A DNA stretch of 64,000 nt, taken from a bacterium (lineage in GTDB: Bacteria > BMS3Abin14). Positions 8,213 to 15,876 of the stretch are shown piece after piece. Under the pieces are notes generated by a model. The model was not told where the DNA came from. It made no database searches and saw only the letters and a list, made by a program, of their open reading frames with translations. The number at the start of each line of letters is the position of its first letter. Position 1 is the stretch's first letter. The position numbers and the translations under genes are program-made. The stretch is from contig JARGFZ010000001.1 of NCBI GenBank assembly GCA_029210965.1, positions 234,449 through 298,448 on the forward strand, read 5' to 3'.

Positions 8213-9202
8213 CTATTTCATCATGCCTGCTTCTTTGTAATACTTCATGGCTCCCGGGTGCAGAGGAGCGGAAAGGCCCTCGAGCATGTTCTCTTTGGTC
8301 AGAACTGAGTAGGCCGGGTGCAGACCCTTGAGTTCGTCGAAGTTCTCGAAGATCTCCTTGACCACGCCGTACACGTACTTATCCTTGACCTTTCTGGAGG
8401 TCACGAAAGTAGCCTTGACACCAAAGCTGGCTACGTCGGACTTGTTGTCAGCGCCAGGGTAGTTACCCATTACCGGAACCACGCTGGGCGCATAGTATGA
8501 GAACTTCTCGTAGAAGGAAGCGGGAAGCTTGATCTCGATGAACTTGACCTTCCTTGTGCCGCTGGTGGCCTCCTTGAAGGCGCCCGATGGGTGACCCACA
8601 GTGTAAAAGAAAGCATCGAGGCGGCCGTCCTGCAGCATGCCCGGAGCCTCTGCGGCCTTCAGGCTCTCAGCCTGGATGTCCTTCTCGTAATCGATACCGA
8701 GGGCGGCGAGGGCATCGATAGAATTCTGCCTCTGCCCGGAACCGGGGTTACCGATGTTGACCCTCTTGCCCTTCAGGTCCATGAAGGAGTTGATGCCCGC
8801 GTCCGCGGCAGCGACCAGGGTGACGCTCTCAGGATGTACCGCGAAAAGGGCCCTGAGGTCCTTCTGGGGGTTTCCGGCCCACTCGGAATCGGGGCTGCCG
8901 TTGAACGCCTGGTACTGTCTGTCCGACTGGACAACACCGAACTCAAGGTCCCCTTCCATAATGGCGTTGATGTTGAACACCGATCCGCCGGTAGATTCAA
9001 CGGTCAGGCGCATGTTATACACATCCCTTTTCTTGTTTACGATCCTGGCAATGGCCCCGCCTGTGGGATAGTAAACACCGGTAACGCCACCCGTGCCGAT
9101 AGTGAGATACTTGGGAGCAGCTGCAGCTGGAACAGGAGTGATCCCCGTCACCGCCAGGGCTACAGCAGCCAGGGCCACAACAAAAATAGTTGCTTTTCTC
9201 AT
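8213..9202 (-). CDS. TAXI-family TRAP solute-binding protein
   Basis: Periplasmic substrate-binding protein of 329 residues. It begins with a signal peptide (MRKATIFVVALAAVALAV..., cleavage near the AAAA at 26-29) followed by the family hallmark LTIGTGGVTGVYYPTGGAI. Other family segments are VESTGGSVFNINAI and NIGNPGSGQRQN. The ATG at 9202 follows GAGGAAGGC. Known TAXI proteins bind glutamate, glutamine or dicarboxylates; here an acidic amino acid or related osmolyte would suit the aminomutase-like gene nearby, but the ligand cannot be assigned. It is the first gene of the transporter unit, 167 bp downstream of the RpiR-type regulator. Confidence 0.93.
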   Translation of the reverse strand: MRKATIFVVALAAVALAVTGITPVPAAAAPKYLTIGTGGVTGVYYPTGGAIARIVNKKRDVYNMRLTVESTGGSVFNINAIMEGDLEFGVVQSDRQYQAFNGSPDSEWAGNPQKDLRALFAVHPESVTLVAAADAGINSFMDLKGKRVNIGNPGSGQRQNSIDALAALGIDYEKDIQAESLKAAEAPGMLQDGRLDAFFYTVGHPSGAFKEATSGTRKVKFIEIKLPASFYEKFSYYAPSVVPVMGNYPGADNKSDVASFGVKATFVTSRKVKDKYVYGVVKEIFENFDELKGLHPAYSVLTKENMLEGLSAPLHPGAMKYYKEAGMMK

Positions 9203-9369
9203 GCCTTCCTCCTTATTTGAAAAGTTTGACCTCCTGATTAATGGACTTTTTCAAATCCATCAACTTTAATTTCTGACAATTAAACCTTGCCTTTCACCCC
9301 CTTCCCAGTGGTGGTTTTTGTTTCATATAATTATTAATACTCCCTTCTTGATGAAATTTTTCGGTTTGG

Positions 9370-10227
9370 TCAATCCCTCCAGTACACCCCTTCCCGTTCC
9401 CATACACTCTCCATTTCGCTGAGAATTTGCAGTGTATCGGCCCTGCTCTGAAAAGCCAGGGCAGTCACCAGCGCATTGACAAGGCTGAGGGCGGAGGTAA
9501 AGGATTCGATATATGATTCGATTTCGTAGGGAACGTAAAGGCTGAAATGGGCGGACCTGTTGAGAGGAGACAGTTCACCATCTGTAATTGCAAGCACTCT
9601 GGCCCCCTGATCTCTGGCGTAGTCCATTACCTGAACAGTTAACCTGGTATATCGTGGAAAAGCCATCCCGATAAAAACATCCTTGGGGCCCAGATCTCTC
9701 AACTGATCCCACATCTCTCCGGTACCCGGTACGAGGAGTATAACTTCCCTGCCCAGAAACCTTAAGGCGCTGGCCATGAAATTACCCAGACAGTGGGTGG
9801 AGCGCAGGGCAATGATAAAAATCCTCTTTGCCGAAGCCATCTCTTCCACAAACATTCCAAAGATCTCCGGATCGGTCTCCTCCAGGGTAGTCCTGAGGTT
9901 GTTCAGATCCTTAGACAGCACGGAAGCAAGAACATCGCCCACCAATTCCGCACGCTCCACCGTCTCCCCCAGGCGGTCCACGGTAGTGATTTTGGGCTGG
10001 ATATACTCTCTCAACCTTCTTTTCAGATGTGGAAAGCCTGAATAACCCAGGGCCTGGGCAAGGCGTACGATTGATGTATCGCTGATATTGAGCTTCCGGG
10101 CCAGATCGGTAGCCGTGAGAAAAACTGCCTTCTCCGGCTGTTTGAGAATAAAATCCAGCACCTTCCGCTGTGTCGGCGTCAGTTCGGGAGGTCTCCCCCT
10201 GACGATCTGATCGATTTTCAACATCAT
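9370..10227 (-). CDS. RpiR/MurR-family transcriptional regulator
   Basis: A 285-residue DNA-binding regulator. Residues 1-80 form the RpiR helix-turn-helix (LTPTQRKVLDFILKQPE..., then KLNISDTSIVRLAQALGYSG). Residues about 110-250 form a SIS (sugar-isomerase) sensor domain with IFIIALRSTHCLGNF and VFIGMAFPRYTRLT. Such proteins sense phosphorylated sugars or other small metabolites. It is encoded directly upstream of the TAXI-TRAP genes on the same strand and probably controls them. The 167-bp gap before the binding-protein gene contains GAAATTTTTC near 9353, a possible but weak operator. The start is ATG at 10227 or 10224 after GGGGTGG. Confidence 0.9.
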   Translation of the reverse strand: MMLKIDQIVRGRPPELTPTQRKVLDFILKQPEKAVFLTATDLARKLNISDTSIVRLAQALGYSGFPHLKRRLREYIQPKITTVDRLGETVERAELVGDVLASVLSKDLNNLRTTLEETDPEIFGMFVEEMASAKRIFIIALRSTHCLGNFMASALRFLGREVILLVPGTGEMWDQLRDLGPKDVFIGMAFPRYTRLTVQVMDYARDQGARVLAITDGELSPLNRSAHFSLYVPYEIESYIESFTSALSLVNALVTALAFQSRADTLQILSEMESVWEREGVYWRD

Positions 10228-10290
10228 CCACCCCGCATTTGCAGAATAACCTGCATAATAGCAAGCTATGGCAAGATTTTCAACAGGGGG

Positions 10291-10323
10291 ATAAAAAAAT
10301 CAGGGGCTCAGGTGAGCCCCTGA
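10291..10323 (-). terminator. Rho-independent terminator of the tol-pal operon
   Basis: TCAGGGGCTCA and TGAGCCCCTGA (10300-10323) form an 11-bp perfect stem with a 2-base tip (a 4-base loop if the closing pair opens). On the minus strand it is followed at once by ATTTTTTTAT. It starts 15 bp after the stop codon of the last gene. Confidence 0.93.
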
Positions 10324-10337
10324 TCGGTACCATCTTT

Positions 10338-10775
10338 TTAGGGGGATTCCTCTTCCAGCATTTTCTTTAACTTTTCGGCCAAACCACGTACATCGGCCTC
10401 GATCCTGTTAGTCAGCTCTTCCAGGACATTATCGATCTCGCCGCCCTTTTTCCTGAACTGGATCATGAACTGCTCAACCTCATCCAGATAAGCGGTTAAA
10501 GATTCCACCTTCTCCGCCAGGTCACCCACTGCCCATTTGGAATCAGCAAAGTCCTTGCGGAGGGTATCGATCTCTGCCTGAAGGGCCTGGAGCTTATCAC
10601 TCTTTTCGGACACTGCCTTCTTGTCCTGCTTCACCTGGGCATTTTCCAGCGTAGCGAGCCTGGACGCGTTGTCATCAATGCGGCGATTCACCGAATCCAT
10701 GTCAACCGATGTAGCACACCCGACTGTGAAAGCCAGCAGAGCAATAAAGCCCAGGTGAGGAAAGAAGTTCCTCAT
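10338..10775 (-). CDS. Coiled-coil outer-membrane lipoprotein, last gene of tol-pal (CpoB/YbgF position)
   Basis: A 145-residue protein with a lipoprotein signal (LLAFTVGC, lipid-bearing Cys near residue 19) and then a long heptad-rich coiled coil (DSVNRRIDDNASRLATLENAQ through KLKKMLEEE). It lies 12 bp downstream of pal. In many proteobacteria this slot holds CpoB/YbgF, which has an N-terminal trimeric coiled coil plus C-terminal TPR repeats. Here only the coiled-coil part exists; the gene ends cleanly with a terminator, so it looks like a short natural form, not a broken one. It may coordinate Tol function with peptidoglycan synthesis; this is inferred from position. Confidence 0.75.
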   Translation of the reverse strand: MRNFFPHLGFIALLAFTVGCATSVDMDSVNRRIDDNASRLATLENAQVKQDKKAVSEKSDKLQALQAEIDTLRKDFADSKWAVGDLAEKVESLTAYLDEVEQFMIQFRKKGGEIDNVLEELTNRIEADVRGLAEKLKKMLEEESP

Positions 10776-10787
10776 TTCCGGCAGCCT

Positions 10788-11369
10788 TTACTGGAGGCGG
10801 AAATGGGCTCGCCTGTTCTGTTTCCAGGCACCCTCGTTGTGCCCCGAAGCGAAGGGCTTTTCCTCACCGTAACTGATCGTCTTGATTTTGGCAGCTGAGA
10901 TACCAAGCGAAACGAGGTAGTTCTTGACCGAGTTGGCACGGCGCTCACCCAACCCCAGGTTGTACTCGTTGGTGCCTCTCTCGTCACAATGTCCCTCGAC
11001 AACGATCCTGACTCCCGATGCCGCCTTGAGGAGCTTGGCGTTATTGGCCAACCTGTCTCTGGACTCGGCAGTCAGGTCCGACTTGTCGTAGTCGAAGAAC
11101 ACATCACCCAGATCCGAAACGTTAAAGGCTGCTGGTGCAGGTGCAGGTGCCGGGGCAGGTGCAGGAGCGGGCGCAGGAGCAGGAGCAGGTTTATACTCCT
11201 CTACCGGTGCGGGTGCGGGTGCAGGCTCAGGCATAGGCGCCGGTGCCGGTGCCACTGCCTGATCCATGGGACCCGGCTCTGCCGGCTTCTTGGAGCAGTT
11301 TACCAAAACGAAACTAAACAGGAGCACTACTGCCAACGTAACGAGAACACTCTTCCTTCTTAAAATCAC
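10788..11369 (-). CDS. pal: Peptidoglycan-associated lipoprotein Pal
   Basis: Outer-membrane lipoprotein that links the membrane to peptidoglycan and works with TolB at the division site. After a signal with lipobox LVNC comes a long linker of Ala-Pro repeats (about residues 33-75), then an OmpA-like domain with FFDYDKSDL, VVEGHCDERGTNEYNLGLGERRA and GEEKP, including the Asp and Arg that grip diaminopimelate. The GTG at 11369 (VILRRKSV) is chosen because AGGAGG lies six bases upstream; a longer reading to 11396 has no such site. The Ala-Pro linker is unusually long and low in complexity, encoded by repeated GCAGGTGC-like DNA. Confidence 0.95.
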   Translation of the reverse strand: MILRRKSVLVTLAVVLLFSFVLVNCSKKPAEPGPMDQAVAPAPAPMPEPAPAPAPVEEYKPAPAPAPAPAPAPAPAPAPAAFNVSDLGDVFFDYDKSDLTAESRDRLANNAKLLKAASGVRIVVEGHCDERGTNEYNLGLGERRANSVKNYLVSLGISAAKIKTISYGEEKPFASGHNEGAWKQNRRAHFRLQ

Positions 11370-11605
11370 TATCCACCTCCTGGAAACTGTTTTCAATTAT
11401 GAAACCTTAACACCCGTCTCATATAGGACGGTAACTGATTTCACCAAAGTTCTGATTAATACCCCACCACCTTAAGGATATTTCAAATTTATACAGCATT
11501 ATTACGTTCATTGTAAAGGGAGCAGTTGTCAGTTTTTGATTATTGGTCTTTAATTCTTAATGCTCATTTCCCTGGTCTGGGCCTGCTGAAGGCTCAATTC
11601 TCCCT

Positions 11606-12943
11606 TCACTTATTGGACCAGGCCGGCTGATTTTTGTCCCCTGTCCCAGACGTGATGCGCCATTCCCTGCGTCCGTCCTTATCGACTATATATATCTGAT
11701 AGGTTCCGGTTCTGTTGGAGGAAAAGCAGACATAACGTCCATCGGAACTCCACGAAGGATCCTCGTTGTTGCCCGCCTCACCTACCAGTTGCCTTGATTC
11801 ATAGGTCTCCGGGTTGATTATGGCAATACCGAACTCCCCCCCAATCCTGTTGGTATAGGCAATGAAATCCCCGGCAGGCGACCAGGCGGGTGATGTGTTG
11901 TAGCTGCCCTCGAGAGTAACCCTGCTCACCCCGGAGCCATCAACGTTCATTATAAAGATCTGGGGTGTGCCGTACCGGTCTGATACGAAGGCTATCCTTT
12001 TCCCATCCGGCGACCAGGTCGGTGAGGCTTCAACGCTCTTGAGCCATGTGATCCGGGAGAGGTTTTTACCCTGATCATCTGTAATGTAAATATCGGAATT
12101 CCCATCCACGTTCTTCATGAACGCCAACTGTCGACCATCGGGAGAAAATTCGGCACCAACATCAACACCCATGCCGCCCGTGAGTTTGTCTTCACCACCC
12201 CGAAGCCTGAGAGAGTAAAGGTTTGGTTCTCCATGCTTATAGGAAGTATAGATCAACCCGTTGCCGTCGGGCCACCACTCCGGCGAAAGGTTGATAGCTC
12301 CGTTCCTCGTAAGCCTCTTGACCTGGGCTCCATCATAGTCCATGGAGTAAATCTCTTTGCTTTTACCGTTAGCCTGAACAAAAATCATTCGTGTCAGGAA
12401 TAGCCCCTCCTCACCGGTAACCTGTCTCATTATTTCGTTGGAGAACATATGGGTCATGTTTCGGAGCTGAGCGGGACTCCCCTTCCACCTCTTGGCTGTG
12501 ACCTCTTTTCTCTGAAAGACATCGAAAAGGTGAAACTCCAGCTCAACATCTCCGTCCGGACGGAGTAAATAACCGACCTTGACGAGTGCTTCAGCGTTAA
12601 TGAGTTCCCAATCATCGAAAAGGAAGGTATCGGCGGTAATGCCAGCCGTTCCCAGATCTTCCATGTAGAGCACCGGGTCGAGGACCCTGAAAACCCCGGA
12701 GAAATCAAGATCCCCGGCTATAACTTCACGCACCTCTCTTGCAATGAGGGGAATAGGCTCTGACCCCTCCATGGGGACGGGAGATTGCACGGCAACGGGG
12801 AGACGACGGGCTTCCGGTGCGTTGATATCAAGATATATTTTTGCCTGAACATACCCCGGCAAAAATATATGTAAAAGTACAGGGAAGAGTAATACCAGGA
12901 ACATTAACCTGGGAAAAAGCCTTTTCATGAGCTGTGTCATCAT
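11606..12943 (-). CDS. tolB: Tol-Pal system beta-propeller protein TolB
   Basis: Periplasmic protein of 445 residues with a signal peptide, an N-terminal alpha/beta domain that meets TolA, and a C-terminal six-bladed propeller that binds Pal. Repeated blade motifs are visible: LSPEWWPDGNGLIYTS, AEFSPDGRQLAFM, ASPTWSPDGKRIAFVSDR, TSPAWSPAGDFIAYT and EDPSWSSDGRYVCFSS. The ATG at 12943 overlaps the tolA stop codon (ATGA type), so the two are translationally coupled. A 236-bp gap with no recognised element separates it from pal, so pal may also have its own promoter. Confidence 0.96.
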   Translation of the reverse strand: MMTQLMKRLFPRLMFLVLLFPVLLHIFLPGYVQAKIYLDINAPEARRLPVAVQSPVPMEGSEPIPLIAREVREVIAGDLDFSGVFRVLDPVLYMEDLGTAGITADTFLFDDWELINAEALVKVGYLLRPDGDVELEFHLFDVFQRKEVTAKRWKGSPAQLRNMTHMFSNEIMRQVTGEEGLFLTRMIFVQANGKSKEIYSMDYDGAQVKRLTRNGAINLSPEWWPDGNGLIYTSYKHGEPNLYSLRLRGGEDKLTGGMGVDVGAEFSPDGRQLAFMKNVDGNSDIYITDDQGKNLSRITWLKSVEASPTWSPDGKRIAFVSDRYGTPQIFIMNVDGSGVSRVTLEGSYNTSPAWSPAGDFIAYTNRIGGEFGIAIINPETYESRQLVGEAGNNEDPSWSSDGRYVCFSSNRTGTYQIYIVDKDGRREWRITSGTGDKNQPAWSNK

Positions 12944-13767
12944 CTATCAAGTCCTTGCGGAATGAAGTTAATCCCCACCTCCAGCGGCTTGTCGCTCAGT
13001 TCCTCCGGCAGGGGCGGCAGGGGGCTGGCCTTTCTGATAGCACGCAGAGCTGACTGGTCGTAGTAATCGTTGCCAGACCTTTTCTCGATCCAGGACTGTT
13101 CTATCACCCCGTTCGGCGCGATCCTTATCCCGACTACCGTAAGCAGGCTGGCCTCGGAAGTTTCACCTTGGGGGACCCATGAGGACCTGATCTGGGCCCA
13201 TATGCGATTATAGTAAGCCCTGAACTTTATGTTTGAAGGTATGTCGTTCCCTCCTGTGGGAGCGTTTGCCACAGGCGGGCCAACGGCACCTGTTTCATCA
13301 GGTTGGGTTCGATCTTCCGTGGTGATATCTTTCTCACTCGAAAACGACTCATAGAGACGCCTGGTCTCCATTTCCAGCTCCTCGATCTTTTTGCGCCGCG
13401 CAAGACGGGCTGTTTCGTCGCCGCCTGATGTCTTCATCTCTTCCATGGTTTCCAAAGGCGGAGGAGGGGCAGCAGACTTGGCAGCCTTGTCCTGAACTTC
13501 CGGTTCGAGCTGCTCCTTGACCTGTTTGGGGACCGGTTTCACTGCCGGGGCCGGCTTTGCGGCGGGTGCCGGTTTCGGCGAGGGCAGGGAAACCAGATCC
13601 ACGGAGTAGGAGGGCGCATAGGTCGTACCTGACATACGAAAAAAAGTCATGCTTCCGGCAGCTACCAGAATGACGACATGGATTCCAATGGAAACGAAGA
13701 AGGAACGCTTGAAGGCTCTTTCCCTGAAGTGATGATCTTGACCTGATGGGAGTGTGAATGTGGACAA
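12940..13767 (-). CDS. tolA: TolA/TonB-type energy-transducing protein
   Basis: A 275-residue protein anchored by one N-terminal membrane helix (about residues 25-47). It continues with a Pro/Ala/Lys-rich stretch (SPKPAPAAKPAPAVKPVPK), a charged helix, and a C-terminal TonB-like domain (YYNRIWAQIRSSWVPQGE ... ALRAIRKASPLPPLPEEL). It carries proton-motive energy from TolQR to the outer membrane. Its place between tolR and tolB makes it TolA in role, although the C-terminal domain reads more like the TonB_C type common in this group. It starts two bases after tolR ends. Confidence 0.9.
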   Translation of the reverse strand: MSTFTLPSGQDHHFRERAFKRSFFVSIGIHVVILVAAGSMTFFRMSGTTYAPSYSVDLVSLPSPKPAPAAKPAPAVKPVPKQVKEQLEPEVQDKAAKSAAPPPPLETMEEMKTSGGDETARLARRKKIEELEMETRRLYESFSSEKDITTEDRTQPDETGAVGPPVANAPTGGNDIPSNIKFRAYYNRIWAQIRSSWVPQGETSEASLLTVVGIRIAPNGVIEQSWIEKRSGNDYYDQSALRAIRKASPLPPLPEELSDKPLEVGINFIPQGLDR

Positions 13768-13769
13768 TT

Positions 13770-14195
13770 TTACGGCCGCCCTGCCTGACCAAGATCCGGT
13801 TCTGTGACCAGACCGATCCTTTCCACACCTGCACCCTTCAGAACCGACATGACAGCCACAATGGTTCCGTAAGGGATCCGGGAGTCCCCCCTCAGGTAAA
13901 CAGGTCGGCCTCCGAGCTCCGACAGGACTACGGGGGCCCTTCTGCGAAACTCGGAAAGGGTGAAGCTATGGCGCTCAAGGTGGATTCCCCCACTCCTGTC
14001 AATACTGATGGTTACAGCACGCTCACCCTGGTTCAGTGGAGCCATACCCGCAGTGGGGAGTTGTACATCGACACCTGATTTAAGCATGGGCGCAGTCACC
14101 ATGAAAACGATCAGCAGCACCAGCATCACATCCACGAGGGGCGTGACGTTGATATCAGACATTATCCGCCTGTTAAAACCGCCCGGAAGTGCCAT
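13770..14195 (-). CDS. tolR: TolR/ExbD biopolymer transport protein
   Basis: A 141-residue inner-membrane protein with one transmembrane helix near the N-terminus (INVTPLVDVMLVLLIVFMV). The Asp in PLVDVML is the proton-carrying residue of the TolQ-TolR/ExbB-ExbD motors. The rest is a periplasmic domain. The start overlaps the tolQ stop codon. It works with TolQ to power TolA. Confidence 0.95.
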   Translation of the reverse strand: MALPGGFNRRIMSDINVTPLVDVMLVLLIVFMVTAPMLKSGVDVQLPTAGMAPLNQGERAVTISIDRSGGIHLERHSFTLSEFRRRAPVVLSELGGRPVYLRGDSRIPYGTIVAVMSVLKGAGVERIGLVTEPDLGQAGRP

Positions 14196-14959
14196 CAGTC
14201 ATTTCTCCTGAAGTGGCGATCAATAATGTTCAGAAATTCTGCTGTAAAGGTCCTCATGTCGTTATCAAGAATCCGTATTTTCTGAATGAAGAAGTTATAA
14301 CCCACGACAGCCGGGATCGCTGCGGCAAGGCCCGCAGCTGTGGCCACCAGAGCTTCGGAAATACCTGGAGCTACAGAGATCAGGCTGGCGCTACCGGCCA
14401 GGCCGATACTACGGAATGCGTTCATGATGCCCCAAACCGTGCCAAACAACCCTATAAAGGGCGCAGTACTACCCGTGGTGGCAAGAAAGGGCAGGGCCTT
14501 TTCCAGACGTGTGAGCTCCGTCTCGGCAGCTTTGGACAGGGCCCGGCTTATGTTTTCGAAGCCGGCAACCTCCTTGATAAGCCCCGCGGGCTCCACCGGG
14601 AAGTTCTGGGGCTGCTGCTGCCTGGAGCGGGAAACTCTTACCAGCTCGATATAGCCGGCCCTGAAAATGGACGCTACCGGAGAGAAGGTCATGTTCTCGG
14701 TGCCCTCATGGATAAGGCTGAGCCGCTGCTGATTCAGGAAAAGGTTGTGGAATCGGTGATTCTCACGCTCTGCCTGCCTGAACATCCTCCATTTATAGAA
14801 AATAATGGCCCAGGTCATTACCGACATGAACAGAAGGGTGATCAGGACCAACTGTACGACAAATCCTGCCCGGGCTATCATGGAGAACACCCCTAGCTCC
14901 ACTTCGCTGCCTATTTGTCCGGTCGCGATCCGGGCAATGATCATATCTAAAAAAGTCAA
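14195..14959 (-). CDS. tolQ: TolQ/ExbB proton channel protein
   Basis: A 254-residue polytopic inner-membrane protein with three predicted helices. The conserved C-terminal pair reads LPFLATTGSTAPFIGLFGTVWGIMNAF and ISEALVATAAGLAAAIPAVVGYNFF, the standard MotA/TolQ/ExbB segments. First gene of the tol-pal operon. The 130 bp upstream carry no promoter I can point to with confidence. Confidence 0.96.
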   Translation of the reverse strand: MTFLDMIIARIATGQIGSEVELGVFSMIARAGFVVQLVLITLLFMSVMTWAIIFYKWRMFRQAERENHRFHNLFLNQQRLSLIHEGTENMTFSPVASIFRAGYIELVRVSRSRQQQPQNFPVEPAGLIKEVAGFENISRALSKAAETELTRLEKALPFLATTGSTAPFIGLFGTVWGIMNAFRSIGLAGSASLISVAPGISEALVATAAGLAAAIPAVVGYNFFIQKIRILDNDMRTFTAEFLNIIDRHFRRND

Positions 14960-15093
14960 TTGAACCTCCTGTGCCTATGTACCAGGCTGAAACCTATTCT
15001 ATTCCCTTTGAGTCCTATTTTCGCACGATAATGGACTAAAAAAAAGTAACAGGGAATAGGGTGTTAGGGGATATTTCTTTTTTCCCCTGTCTC

Positions 15094-15750
15094 TTAGCAC
15101 TTATCTCCTATCCCTTGTATTTCCTCCAGCACCACCCGTGCCGGGGCGCCGTCACATCCGCCTATCTTCAGCGGCAGGGCCATCATGTTGTATGACCCGG
15201 CGGGTACTTCCCTGAGATCCACACCCTCAATAATGACTATTCCCTCACCAAGGAGAGCCTGGTGAACGGCCTCTCCGCTGCCGTAGGCGGCAATGGAAAG
15301 ATAATCGATACCTACAAGTCGTACGCCTGAATCTATGATGTGCTTTGCACCTTCAGCGGTAATAAATGAATAGTTTGTTTTGAACTGTTTCAGCCCCTGA
15401 AGTTTTCCGTTATCCGTTTTGAGCAAAAGTCGCTGGGTATCCGAAGGGATACCGGCAGCCATAAGTTCATCAGCACCTATCTCCCGGACTCCCGGAAGGT
15501 GCACAACAGTTGCCAGGCCGATGAGGATGTCAAGGGGCACCGAATCGATACCGCTCCCCTCCTGGATAAAGTGTACAGGTGCATCGACGTGAGTCCCCGT
15601 ATGAGCACTCATGTTTAGCCGGGACAGGTTGAGCCGTTCACCGTTCTCCATGGAACGAACTTTTTCGACTCTCACCGGACCGTCACTGGGCCACGAGATC
15701 ATCCCGTTGCCAATTGTCATGGAAATATCGTAGAACCGTTTTTTCGCCAA
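15094..15750 (-). CDS. Cyclase-family hydrolase (kynurenine formamidase-like)
   Basis: A 218-residue soluble enzyme of the PF04199 'cyclase' family. The metal-binding signature HTGTHVDAPVH (His50, His54, Asp56, His60) is intact and is followed by family segments such as LLLKTDN, LVGIDYLSIA and ILIIEGVDL-like IVIIEGVDLREV. Members hydrolyse formamides or other small amides and lactones. The substrate cannot be told. It stands alone between the tol operon and the protease gene; no co-transcription is evident. Confidence 0.88.
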   Translation of the reverse strand: MAKKRFYDISMTIGNGMISWPSDGPVRVEKVRSMENGERLNLSRLNMSAHTGTHVDAPVHFIQEGSGIDSVPLDILIGLATVVHLPGVREIGADELMAAGIPSDTQRLLLKTDNGKLQGLKQFKTNYSFITAEGAKHIIDSGVRLVGIDYLSIAAYGSGEAVHQALLGEGIVIIEGVDLREVPAGSYNMMALPLKIGGCDGAPARVVLEEIQGIGDKC

Positions 15751-15815
15751 AACAAACCTCCCTGATACTCCGCACAGGATACAGAATAAGAGGCCAGCTG
15801 TCAGTAGTCAGCACG

Positions 15816-15842
15816 TAAAGCGCGGGCCGAAGCCCGCGCAAT
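15816..15842 (-). terminator. Probable terminator after the DegP/HtrA gene
   Basis: GCGCGGGC and GCCCGCGC (15820-15839) pair around a TTCG tetraloop when read on the minus strand, followed by TTTA. The U-run is short, so termination is likely but weak. It lies about 35 bp beyond the protease stop codon, after a 7-nt-period tract. Confidence 0.6.
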
Positions 15843-15845
15843 TTT

Positions 15846-15872
15846 GAGATCTGAGATCTGAGATTTGAGATT
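15846..15872. repeat. 7-nt-period tract, GATCTGA family, copy 1
   Basis: GATCTGA, GATCTGA, GATTTGA and a partial unit, ending five bases from the protease stop codon at 15877. One of six such tracts in the window. Confidence 0.7.
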
Positions 15873-15876
15873 GCAC

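Noticed and set aside
9231..9265. ATGGACTTTTTC...AAATCCAT near 9240 as a sixth hairpin-element copy
   Set aside because: It resembles hairpin 1 only and lacks the other hairpins; kept out as unproven.
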